64,000 nucleotides of DNA. It comes from Anaeramoeba ignava (Eukaryota > Metamonada > Anaeramoebidae). A program made the position numbers and the translations under genes. Positions 51,180 through 62,754 of this stretch are shown here, piece by piece. How positions within the stretch are numbered: the stretch's first letter is position 1; every line of letters begins with the position of its first letter. The stretch is from assembly GCA_028826165.1 (NCBI GenBank), contig JAPDFW010000033.1, forward strand, positions 1 to 64,000, written 5' to 3'. The notes under the pieces are model-generated. The model made no database searches, was not told where the DNA came from, and saw nothing but the letters and a program-made list of their open reading frames with translations.

Positions 51180-54100
51180 ATGAAAAAAAAAGAATCTATT
51201 GAAGAAACAATAAAATATATGAAACAATGCCCAAATAATCAAAAAATTCAAGAAAATGGATGTTTTATTTTACGAGAATTTGCAAGAGAAAATCAAGGTA
51301 AAATATTATTATTTCATTATTATTTCCCAAAATTTAATTTAATTTAATTTTTTTGGATTTCATTAATAATTGCCAAAAAAAATTGAAAATGAACTTCAAA
51401 AACTCAAAACTTCCAAGATAATCGAAATACTATCAGAAAATTAAATGGAATAAAATCTGTTATTAAATCAATGAATAATTTCCAAAATAATCAAAATATT
51501 CAATTGCAAGGATGTTGGGCTTTATGGAATATTGCTGCTAATAATAATGGTAAATATAAATATAAATAAATTGATAAAATTAATTTAATCAATTTATTTT
51601 CCAAAAAATTAATCAAAAAATAATCAATTTAAATTTCAATTTATTTCCAAAAAAAAATATAAAATAGAAAACAAAATTGAAATAAGGGAATTAAAAGGAA
51701 TTGAATCTGTTATTAAAGCAATGAATAATTTCCCAAATAATCAAGATATTCAAGAAAAAGGATGTGAAGCTTTATGGATTTTTGCTTATAATGATGGTAA
51801 ATATAAATATAATCAAAATATATTGATAAAATTAATTTAATCAATTATTCATTATTAATTATTAATCAAAATTAATCAATTTATTTTCCAAAAAATTAAT
51901 CAAAAAATAATCAATTTAAATTTCAATTTATTTTCCAAAAAAAAATATAAAATAGAAAACAAAATTGAAATAAGAAAATTAAATGGAATAAAATCTATTA
52001 TTAAATCAATGAATAATTTCCCAAATAATCAAGATATTCAAGAAAAAGGATGTGAAGCTTTATTGAATATTGCTTTTGATAAAGGTAAATATAAATATAA
52101 TCAAAATATCAATATTAAATTGATAAAATTAATTTAATTAATTATTTCATTATTAATCATTAATCAAAAATTAATCAATTTATTTTCCAAAAAATTAATC
52201 AAAAATAATCAATTTAAATTTCAATTTATTTTCCAAAAAAAAATATAAAATAGAAAACAAAATTGAAATAAGGGAATTAAATGGAATTGAATCTGTTATT
52301 AAATCAATGAATAATTTCCCAAATAATCAAGATATTCAAGAAAAAGGATGTGGAGCTTTAAATAGTTTTGCTTATGATAAAGGTAAATATAAATATAATC
52401 AAAATATCAAATAAATTGATAAAATTAATTTAATCAATTATTTCATTATTAATTATTAATCAAAAAATAATTAATTTATTTTCCAAAAACAATATAAAAT
52501 AGAAAACAAAATTGAAATAAGAAATTTAAAAGGAATTGAATCTATTATTAAAGCAATGAATAATTTCCCAAATAATCAAAATATTCAAGAAAAAGGATGT
52601 TCAGCTTTATTGAATATTGCTGCTAATAATAATGGTAAATATAAATATAATCAAAATAAATTGATAAAATTAATTATTTCATTATTAATAATTAACCAAA
52701 AATTAATTAATTTATTTTCCAAAAAAATTAATCAAAAAATAATCAATTTAAATTTCAATTTATTTTCCAAAAAAATATAAAATAGAAAACAAAATTGAAA
52801 TAAGGAATTTAAAAGGAATTGAATCTGTTATTAAAGCAATGAATAATTTCCAAAATAATCAAAATATTCAAGAAAAAGGATGTTGGGCTTTATTGAATAT
52901 TGCTGCTAATAATAAAGGTAAATAAAAATATAATCAAAATATCAAAATATATTGATAAAATTATTTCATTATTAATTATTAATCAAAAATTAATCAATTT
53001 ATTTTCCAAAAAATTAATCAAAAATAATCAATTTAAATTTCAATTTATTTTCCAAAAAAAATATAAAATAGAAAACAAAATTGAAATAAGGAATTTAAAA
53101 GGAATTGAATCTATTATTAAATCAATGAATAATTTCCCAAATAATCAAAATATTCAACTGAAAGGATGTGGAGCTTTATTGAATATTGCTGTTAATAATG
53201 ATGGTAAATAAAAATATAATCAAAATAAATAAATTGATAAAATTAATTTAATTATTCCATTATTAATAATTAATTTAAATTTCAATTTATTTTCCCAAAA
53301 AAAATATAAAATAGAAAACAAAATTGAAATTAGAAATTTAAAAGGAATTGAATCTGTTATTAAATCAATGAATAATTTCCCAAATAATCAAAATATTCAA
53401 GAAAAAGGATGTTCAGCTTTAAATATATCATAATCAAAATAATAAATTGATAAAATTAATTTAATTAATTATTCCATTATTAATTATTAATCAAAAATTA
53501 ATTAATTTATTTCCAAAAAAATAATCAAAAATAATCAATTTAAATTTCAATTTATTTCCAAAAAAAAATATAAAATAGAAAACAAAATTGAAATAAGGAA
53601 ATTAAAAGGAATTGAACCTATTATTAAAGCAATGAATAATTTCCCAAATAATCAAAATATTCAAGAAAAAGGATGTGCAGCTTTAAAGATTATTGCTTTT
53701 GATAAAGGTAAATATAAATATAATCAAAATAAATAAATTGATAAAATTAATTTAATTAATTATTTCATTATTAATTATTAATCAAAAAATAATCAATTTA
53801 TTTTCCAAAAAAATAATCAAAAAATAATCAATTTAAATTTCAATTTATTTTCCAAAAAAAATATAAAATAGAAAACAAAATTGAAATAAGGGAATTAAAA
53901 GGAATTAACTCTGTTATAAAAGCAATGAATAATTTCCCAAATAATCAAGATATTCAAGAAAAAGGATGTGAAGCTTTAAATAGTTTTGCTTTTGATAAAG
54001 GTAAATATAAATATAATCAAAATAAATTGATAAAATTAATTTAATTAATTATTTCATTATTAATAATTAATCAAAAAATAATCAATTTATTTTCCAAAAA

Positions 54101-54883
54101 ATTAATCAAAAATAATCAATTTAAATTTCAATTTATTTTCCAAAAAAAATATAAAATAGAAAACAAAATTGAAATAAGGAATTTAAAAGGAATTGAACCT
54201 GTTATAAAAGCAATGAATAATTTCCCAAATAATCAAGACATTCAACAAAAAGGATGTGAAGCTTTAGATATTTTTGCTTATAATAATGGTAAATAAAAAT
54301 ATAATCAAAATAAATAAATTGATAAAATTAATTTAATTAATTATTTCATTATTAATTATTAATCAAAAAATAATCAATTTATTTTCCAAAAAATTAATCA
54401 AAAAATAATCAATTTAAATTTCAATTTATTTTCCAAAAAAATATAAAATAGAAAACAATATTGAAATAAGGAATTTAAAAGGAATTGAACCTATTATTAA
54501 AGCAATGAATAATTTCCCAAATAATCAAAATATTCAAAAATATGGATGTTCAGCTTTAGATACTCTTGCTTATGATAATGGTAAATATAAATATAATCAA
54601 AATAAAATCAAAATAAATAAATTGATAAAATTAATTTAATTAATTATTTCATTATTAATTATTAATCAAAAAATAATCAATTTATTTTCCAAAAAATTAA
54701 TCAAAAATAATCAATTTAAATTTCAATTTATTTTCCAAAAAAAAATATAAAATAGAAAACAAAATTGAAATTAGAAATTTAAAAGGAATTGAATCTGTTA
54801 TTAAAGCAATGAATAATTTCCCAAATCATGAAAATATTCAAAAATATGGAAAACGGGCTTTAGAAAAATTACAAAACAATTGA
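51180..54883 (+). CDS. Armadillo-like repeat protein, one repeat per exon (14 exons)
   Basis: Exons: 51180-51297, 51418-51549, 51668-51796, 51956-52084, 52254-52382, 52503-52634, 52786-52917, 53072-53203, 53315-(broken), 53579-53707, 53872-54000, 54160-54288, 54452-54580, 54756-54883. Each internal exon is 129 or 132 bases, phase 1 at both ends. Each encodes one repeat of the form GIESVIKAMNNFPNNQ..., then IQEKGCEALLNIA, the armadillo-like IxxVxxAMxxxPxNxxVQxxGCxALxxLA family found in many protists. The last exon ends ALEKLQNN. The ninth unit lacks its end and donor site and would stop at 53431; skipping it keeps the frame. The first exon may not start with ATG 51180: a gtaaatt donor at 51093 and acceptor before 51193 would join it in frame to the BTB-coiled-coil gene. 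Function unknown; protein-protein scaffold by family. Confidence 0.8.
51418..54883 (+). repeat. Tandem exon-plus-intron array, unit about 280-310 bases
   Basis: Thirteen units, each one exon plus one intron. The introns also repeat: gtaaatataaatataatcaa, then AAATTGATAAAATTAATTTA, TTATTTCATTATTAATTATT, TTAATCAAAAATAATCAATT, TTTATTTTCCAAAAAA and ATATAAAATAG. Exons and introns appear about equally conserved. This indicates recent whole-unit duplication by unequal crossing-over. Confidence 0.92.
53315..53446 (+). pseudogene. Dead repeat unit (exon 9) with deleted end and donor
   Basis: This copy reads normally to GGA TGT TCA GCT TTA AAT, then jumps to ATATCATAATCAAAATAA, which is intron sequence in the other units. 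About 35-45 bases covering the last repeat residues and the gtaaatat donor are missing. It leaves a TAA at 53431-53433. Confidence 0.85.
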
Positions 54884-55021
54884 ATTTTTTTTTCACTTTA
54901 TTTTCATTTCATTTTTTTCTTTTCTTTTTCCAAACAAATTTAATAAAAAACAAAACAAAATAACAAAATCAAATTATTTTTCTTTTTTATATTTAATTTC
55001 TCAATAATTTCCAAAATAAAT

Positions 55022-55189
<168 letters not shown>

Positions 55190-56045
55190 TATCAAAAATG
55201 AAAATAAGTTTAATTTAATATTTAATTTAGAAATTAATTTAAAAATATAATTTATTATTTAATTCCCAAAAATTAAAATAAGTTTAATTTAATATTTAAT
55301 TTGGAAATTAATTTGAAAATATAATTTATTATTTATTTCAATTATTAAAATAATAATTTATTGTTTTAAATTTAAATATTTTCTTATTTCAATAGTAAAC
55401 ATATAAATATCAAAAATTAAGAATGAAAAATAGTAATTTAAGCAATGAAAATATAATTCCAATTTAATTTAAAAGGAATTAAAATTAATTTATTGTTAAA
55501 AATTATTAAAATTCAGTTTTTCTCTTTATTAAAATATTTCACTTTTCTTCTTAAATTTTATTAAATTATTGGGAATTATTTTATATTATTTTAAATAAAG
55601 AAATATTGATAAAATATATAAAATAGAATTAATCCCAAATTTAATTATTTAATATTCTTTATTTCAAATTTGAAATAAATTAATTAAAATATTTTATTAA
55701 TTTTATTAAATTATTGGGAATTATTTTATATTATTTTAAATAAAGAAATATTGATAAAATATATAAAATAAATTAATTCCAAATTTAATTATTTAATATT
55801 CTTTATTTAAAATTTTGAAATAAATTAATTAAAATATTTTATTAATTTTATTTAATTATTGGGAATTATTTTATATTATTTTAAATAAAGAAATATTCAT
55901 AAAATATATAAAATAGAATTAATTCCAAATTAAATTATTTATTATTCTTTATTTCAAATTTGAAATAAATTAATTAAAATATTTTATTAATTTATTTAAT
56001 TATTGAGAATTATTTTATATTATTTTGAATAAAGAAATTAAATAT
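55190..56045 (+). repeat. Dispersed repeat copy 2 upstream of ankyrin-BTB gene
   Basis: It has the same succession as 47670-48680: units with ATCAAAAATGAAAATAAGTTT, the block AAGCAATGAAAATATAATTC...CAGTTTTTCTCTTTATT, and about four units of roughly 130 bases with AATAAAGAAATATTGATAAAATATATAA. The central block differs from copy 1 at only a few positions. Confidence 0.87.
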
Positions 56046-56126
56046 TAAATTATATTTTTAAATTAATTTCCAAATTAAATATTAAATTAAAATAATTTTC
56101 ATTTTTCATTTTTCATTTATTAAAAA

Positions 56127-59043
56127 ATGAATCAAAATGAAAAAAATAGAAAACTTTTATCATCATGCCAAAATGGTTCAATAAAAGAAATAAAATTCTT
56201 CATAGAAAATGGAGCAGATATTACAATCAAAAATTCACTTCAACAAACACCTTTGCATTTAATTTGTAAATTTCAAAAAAAAGAAGATCCATTTGAAATT
56301 ATTAAATATCTAATTGAAAAGGGAATTGATTTTAATTCAAAATCCATTGGAAATGAAACACCTTTGCAGTTGGCTTGCCAAAACCAAAAATCAAAACTCA
56401 CTTCAAATTATCAAATTTCTAATTGAAAAAGGTTCTGATGTTAATGAGAAAAACTATTCAAATGAAACATGTTTACATTTCATTTCCAAAAATTTAAAGC
56501 AAAATTCATTTGAAATTATGAAATATTTAATTGAAAAAGGTTCTGATATTAATTCAAAAAACAATAATGATGAAACATGTTTACATTTCATTTCCAAAAA
56601 TTTAAATTCATTTTCATTTGAAATTATCAAATATTTAATTGAAAAAGGTTCTGATATTAATTCAAAAAATAATAATAATGAAACATGTTTACATTTCATT
56701 TCCAAAAATTTAAATTCATTTTCATTTGAAATTATCAAATATCTAATTGAAAAAGGAGTTGATATTAATGCTAAAAATAAGAATAACAATGAAACATGTT
56801 TACATTTCATTTCCAAAGATTTAAATTCATTTTCATTTGAAATTATGAAATATCTAATTGAAAAAGGAGCTGATATTAATGCAAAAAACAATAACAAAGA
56901 AACATGTTTACATTTTTTTTGCAATTTAAATCCAAATTCATTTGAAATTATGAAATATTTAGTTGAAAAAGGAGCTAATATTAACGCAAAAAATAAGAAT
57001 AATGAAACACCATTACATTTTTTTTGCAATTTAAATCCAAATTCATTTGAAGTTATTAAATATCTAGTTGAAAAAGGAGCTAATATTAATGCAAAAAACA
57101 ATTATAATGAAACACCATTACATTTAGTTTGTCAATATCAAAATCCAAATTCATTTGAGATTATTAAATATCTAATTGAAAAAGGAGCTAATGTTAATGC
57201 AAAAAACAATAATAATGAAGCTGTTTTGATTTTATTATGTAACGATTCAAATTCAAACTCATTTGAAATTATCAAATATTTAGTTGAAAAAGGAGCTGAT
57301 GTTAATACAAAAAGTAATAGCAATGAAACACCATTACATTCATTTTGTCGAGATCAAAATCCAGATTCGTTTAAAATTATCAAATATTTAGTTGAAAAAG
57401 GAGCTGATATAAACGCAAAAAACGATTATGATGAAACACCATTACTTTTGGTTTGTCGATACCAAAATCAAAGCTCGTTTAAAATTATTAAATATTTAGT
57501 TGAAAAAGGTTCTGATATTCATATAAAAGGAGTTTTAAATGATCCACCTTTGAATTATGTTTGCCGATATCAAAATTCAGATTTATTTGAGATTATCAAA
57601 TATTTGATTGAGAAAGGTTGCGATATTATTACGAAAAACAATTATAATGAAACACCCTTGCTTCTAGTTTGCCAAAATACCCAAAATTCACTTCAAATTA
57701 TCGAATATTTAATGGAAAAGGGTTCTGATGTACATGCAAAAAACAATAACAATGAAACAATTTTGCATTATGCTTCCCAAAATCAAAATCAAAATTCTTT
57801 TGAGATTATAGAATATTTAATTGAAAAAGGAGTAGATATCAATTCAAAAAACAATATCAATGAAACAATTTTGCATTATGTGGCTAAATATAGAAAGGAA
57901 AACCAAAAATCATTTGAGATGATCAAGTTTCTAATTGGGAAAGGAGCTGATCTAACAATCAAAACCAATTACGATGAAACACTTATTCACTATTTTATTC
58001 AGAATCATTACAAATCACAAAATGAAGATGAATTACTTGAAATTGTTAGATATTTATTTGAAAAAGGTGTTGATATCAATTTAAAAAACAAAGAGAATGA
58101 AACAGTATTATCCTTTTCCATCAAAAGCAACTATTTTAAATTGGTGAAATTTCTATTGATAAACGGCGCAAATGTATTTAATTTAGAATTAGAGCAAAAC
58201 TCTCCACAAATTAATGAATGGGTTCCGAAAATTTATTCATTCAATGAAGATATGAATAAATTACTTCATTCAAGTGAAAATTTTTCAGATTATCAAATTC
58301 AATCAAATGACTTTTCCAAATTTTTAGTTCATAAATTGGTTCTTTTATCAAGATTTAATAACGATGAATCAATTTTACAAAAATTCATTGAAATTTGCCA
58401 AAAAAAACCAAAAGAAGAAGTTCAACTTGCTTTGAATTTTCTTTATACAGGTTTTCCTGATTTCGATCATTTCTTTCAACAATTTGAGACTTTCAAAGAT
58501 TTAACTAATGAATACGCACAAATTAAAAAGGATTATTCCTCATTTAAAATTGATTGGTATTTGTATAATCAACGAATAATTGAAATTCAACAATTAAAAG
58601 AAAATCTAAACAAAGAACAAAAAGAAGAACAAGAAATTATTGTGGAATTTTTCAAAGAAATTGAATTTGATTTGGATTGGATTGAATCAAAATCAGAAAG
58701 AAAAGGAATTTTAAAGGATTTTCATCAATTATTTTATCAAGATGATTCACAAAAAGATTTTACAATCATTTTTGAAGAAGAAAAGAAAATCAAAGTACAT
58801 AAATTAGTATTAATAATAAGAAGTGATTTATTTAAAGGAATGTTTTTGAGTGTTTCAGATCCGTCAAATCAAGTTCATGATTATTCAGGAAAATCATTTG
58901 AAACAATTCAACAATTAATTTATTTTTTTTATCATGATAAATTTGATGAAACAAAATTAACAAAAGAAAATATTGAAGAGTTTGAAGATTTAAAAGATTA
59001 TTATCAATTAAATCAAAATTCAATAATTGATTTAATTATTTAA
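56127..59043 (+). CDS. Ankyrin-repeat protein with tandem C-terminal BTB domains
   Basis: An intronless frame of 971 residues if one extra A in the run at 56386-56390 is discounted (CQNQ|NQNSLQ); as written the first frame ends at 56426. About 19 ankyrin repeats of 35-38 residues (NETCLHFISKNL..., FEIIKYLIEKGADINAKN) fill residues 1 to about 690, several nearly identical in tandem. Two BTB domains follow. The first is degenerate (NFSDYQIQ, FLVHKLVLLSRF, EEVQLALNFLYTG). The second is complete (DFTIIFEEEKKIKVHKLVLI, RSDLFKGMFLSVSDPSNQ, YSGKSFETIQQLIYFFYHD, DLKDYYQLNQNS). It is the intact relative of the intron-rich broken gene at 1588-4086. A TTTTCATTTTTCATTTTTC tract precedes the ATG. Probably an adaptor; no enzymatic domain. 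Confidence 0.88.
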
Positions 59044-59105
59044 TTTTTTCATTTTTTCATTTTTTCATTTTTTTCTTTTCATTTTTATTTCAATAAAAAA
59101 AGAAA

Positions 59106-60937
59106 ATGAATTTAATTCAAATTGTAACAAATTATTTTCATAAAATGCTTTCTTCAGTTGAAGGATTCAAGATATTATTACTTGATGATAAAACAACACA
59201 ATTCATTTCAATACTTTTTTCACAAACAGAAATTTTAGGAAAAGAAGTAAATCAAAATAAAAAAAAAAGTGAAAAAATTTTAATCAAGAAAAGACAAAAA
59301 AAAACACAAAATAACGTTATTAGGTTTTTCTAGTTGATAAAATAAACAAAAGTAGAAGAGAAGAAATAAAGCATCTTCAAGCCATTTTTTTTATTCAACC
59401 AACAAATGAAAATATTGAAATTCTTGATTCGGAACTTTCTGAACCAAAATACGCAGGATATCACCTATTTTTCTCTAATATTCTGAATCAAAATCAGCTT
59501 GGATCACTTGCTCACTCGGACAAACATCGAATTGTGAAGCAAGTCCAAGAATTTTATATTGATTATCTTGCAATCAATGAATCACTATTTCAATTCAATA
59601 TTCCAAAAATTTCACATATTTTTAATTCTTCATTAGAAAACGATCCACTAATTGATTCACTTGCGGATCGGATACTTTCTGTGCTTTTATCACTGCAAAC
59701 ACGACCCAATATCCGATTCCAAACGCCATATAAAACAACACAAATACTTGCTCAAAAAATTGAGAGCAAAATCAGAAAACAAAATCAACTGTTTGATTTC
59801 TCTAGAAAAGATCAGGGATCAATATTGCTCATTCTGGACCGCAGAAGCGATCCCTTGACTCCGCTCTTGAATCAATGGACTTATCAAGCAATGCTTCATG
59901 AATTTTTTGGAATCAAATCAAATATCATTTCTTTAAAGCATTTGACTGGGATCAGAAAAGATATGGAAGAAATCGTTTTGTCGCCAAAAGAAGACCATTT
60001 CTACCATGAAAACATGTTCAAAAACTTCGGTGATTTAGGAGACTCAATGAAAAACTTAGTTGATGATTTCTCCAAAAAATACAAAATCACTCAAAATATT
60101 CAATCAATAGAAGAAATGAAAGCATTCATTTCCAAATACTCAGAGTTTCGATCTTCATCCATCTCCGTTTCAAAACATGTGACTCTTGTTTCTGAAATGT
60201 CGAGACAAATTGAGGCAAATTCCCTGTTCAAAGTTAGCGAAATCGAACAAGATCTCGCAGTATCTCAACAACAAAAAAAACATTTTTCTCAAATTTCAGA
60301 AATGCTCGAAAATCGGCAAATTTCTGATAAGGATGCGCTACGTCTGGCGCTGATCTACTCCTTGAGATATCACCAAAATACACAAAATATCTTCACTTTA
60401 CTGTCTCTTCTGGGAAACAGAGGTCTTCCAGAAAGAGATCTCGCACTTCTTTCTCAAATCCAAAAATTTTTCCATTCTCAAAAATCTTCGGAAGATATTT
60501 TTCACAATAAATCCTTTTTCACATCAACAAAGCACGCCATAAAACGCAAACTACAGGATATCGACAATGTTTTTACCCAGCACTCTCCATTGATTTCTGA
60601 TATTGTTTCAAGATTACAATCAAATACTTTGAGTGAAAAAAATTATCCTTTTTTATTAATTAATCCAAAAAAATCTCAATCTTCCTTCAAAACTCTCATC
60701 ATATTTATAATAGGTGGCGCTACTTATCATGAAGCAGCAACTATTCACATGTCAAATCTTCAGCTTGATCAGAATTTTCTCAACTCAAATTCAAATTTTA
60801 ACTCAAAAAATCAAAATGATAATTCTTTTTTTAATTTTTCAAAATTGGAAAAAAATCAAAATTTCCAAATTATTTTAGGAAGTAATTTTATACATAATTT
60901 CTCTTCTTTTCTTGATGAAATTCATAATTTTCGTTGA
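59106..60937 (+). CDS. VPS45: VPS45, Sec1/Munc18 family vesicle-fusion regulator
   Basis: SM protein that binds the syntaxin Tlg2/STX16 and guides SNARE assembly between Golgi and endosomes. Exons 59106-59246 and 59324-60937 give 584 residues (human 570). Matches run along the whole length: KILLLDDKTTQFISILFSQTEI, then after the intron VFLVDKINKSRREEIKHLQA; KYAGYHLFFSNIL; VQEFYIDYLAIN; LLILDRRSDPLTPLLNQWTY (the SM-family LDR..D..TPLL block); MLHEFFGI; MKAFISKYSEF; SVSKHVTLVSEMSR; IFIIGGATYHEAATIH. The late region has an Asn/Ser-rich insertion (QNFLNSNSNFNSKNQND) absent from animals. It starts 62 bases after the ankyrin-BTB stop and ends 64 bases before ALG10, both on the same strand. Confidence 0.96.
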
Positions 60938-61001
60938 TTAAAATTAAAATTATAATTATTTTTTTTAAATTTTTCATTTTTTTCAAAACAAAACAAAAAA
61001 A

Positions 61002-62587
61002 ATGTTTTTGAATTATTTCTTTTTCTTTTTTCTCTTATTTCTTTATGTAATGTTCCTTCTTCACTCATGGAAACCTTCTTTAGGCAAAGTATAATGAAAA
61101 TTTCTTTTATTATCTTATTATTATTATTATTTTAATTTTTTTAAATTTAAAACAAAAAAAAAAAAGAAACAAGAATTTTTTTATCAAAAAACAGTTAAAA
61201 ATTGTTATCAAAAACCTCAAATTTTTTGGAATAATTTCTTTAAGAATCCTTTTACTGAAACATCTTTTTCAATTAATTTTGTGATTTTATATCAAACTCT
61301 TTCAATATTTATTCCAAAAAAATATTTAGTTCTATCGCTTTTGAAACTAAAATTTTTAAATTCAATTTTTTCTTTTGGATCTTTTTTCTTATTTTATTAT
61401 TATTGCAAAATGCTTTATTTACAACAAACATTCCAATCAACTATAGCAACTACAAACCAACAAAGAGAAACTGTTTTTCGAGAGAAAACCTTTTTAATTG
61501 CTTTTTCTCCAATTTTCTTCTTTTCAAGTTTATTTTTTTCTCCAATTAATTCTTCCATTTTTTTCTTGTTTTTAACTTTTTTCTTTGCTCAAAAAAATCA
61601 AAATTTTTGGGCATTTCTTGTAAATATTAATTTTTCAATCACATTTCAAAAAATTTATTCATTTTCAATTCCAAAACAATTTTTCTTTTAGTTTGGTTTT
61701 TGGTCTTTATTTTCTGATTCTAAAAATATCTATTGGATCTGTTTTATTTATGGAGATCTTTTAATCAGAAATTTTGAATTCACAAATGGTTCAAATTATC
61801 GAAACTCCATTTTCGAATTCCTTTTTAATTTTATCAAATATAGTTTTAAAATTACATTATCTTCTTCATTTATTTTTTATCCAATTTTAATAATTTCTTT
61901 TCTCTTAATAACAGATTCCAAAAATTCAAGTAAAATTAAAATTTTATAATTAATTTAATTTAATTTATTTAATTTAATTTAATTTTTAATTTAGAAATAC
62001 AATTAAAAGCAAATTCTTTGGTTGATTTTTCACAATTTAAAAATTTTATTCTAATCACTTCCTTTCTTCAAATTGTTGAATTTCTTTTTGATTTTGTTAC
62101 AATTCTCAAAATTTTAAAATCTCAACTTACAAATCCACAACTTAAATATGTTTTATTAGCAATTTTTATTTTGTTACTTTTTTTAATACAAAACAATAAT
62201 TTATTCGATCAATCTCAACTGTCAAATTTTCGGAAATTTCCTTCTCCATTTAATTACACAATATTAATATTCTTTTCTTTTTTGAAACATTGGATTTTGC
62301 AATATATATTTTTTCCTCTTTTGTTTGAATTCTTTTTATGGTATTTATGGACATCATTGAAGATTTCAAGATCTTTTTTATGGAGAATTTGGTTTTTTTT
62401 CGTTGTTTTTCTTTATTCAACATTTTCTTCTTCAAATGCTTTATTCCTTGATTCTGAATTTTTTATTATTCCTTATTTACTCTTTAAACTTAATTCCAGA
62501 CATTATGATTCTTTTTTATTTCATTCTATTTTTCTATTTTTCTTTATTAATTCTTTCATTTTTCTTTTACTTTTAAAATTTAAATAA
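61002..62587 (+). CDS. ALG10: ALG10-like dolichyl-P-glucose glucosyltransferase, divergent
   Basis: ALG10 adds the last glucose to the lipid-linked N-glycan precursor in the ER membrane. Exons 61002-61088, 61167-61619, 61692-61929, 61995-62587 give 456 residues (human about 473). The 72-base intron 61620-61691 removes an otherwise in-frame TAG. The chain is multi-pass. Family matches: KLKFLNSIFSFGSFFLFYYYCKM; SPIFFFSSLFF...FFLFLTFFFAQKNQNFWAFLFGFWSLF...NIYWICF; FPSPFNYTILIFFSFLKHW; and near the end DSEFFIIPYLLFKLNSRHY, aligning with the EFRYFILPYVIYRLN block. The first lumenal loop, where ALG10 has an acidic MDE motif, reads KKQEFFYQ, and the Arg of the RQTNI block is replaced. So it may be a degenerate or diverged enzyme. 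Assignment is by pattern, not by search. Confidence 0.72.
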
Positions 62588-62754
62588 TTAATTAATTAAT
62601 TAACTAACTAAAATTTTAAAAATAATTGATATTAAGATTTTTTTTTTTTCTGTTTGAATTATTTATTCAAATTGATTATTGATTTTTGATTATTTTTTTT
62701 TTTTTGGAAAATTTTTGAAAAATTTGTTTTTGTTTTTTGAATTTATTTTTGAAT
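62588..62754. other. Convergent 3' spacer
   Basis: This 167-base AT-rich gap lies between the stops of ALG10 and the minus-strand ankyrin gene. No gene or clear hairpin seen. Confidence 0.6.

Noticed and set aside
54750-54900. CRISPR-like reading of the regular 280-310 base units at 51.4-54.9 kb
   Set aside because: Units contain coding exons with splice sites and near-identical introns; no short repeat-spacer structure, and the genome is eukaryotic.
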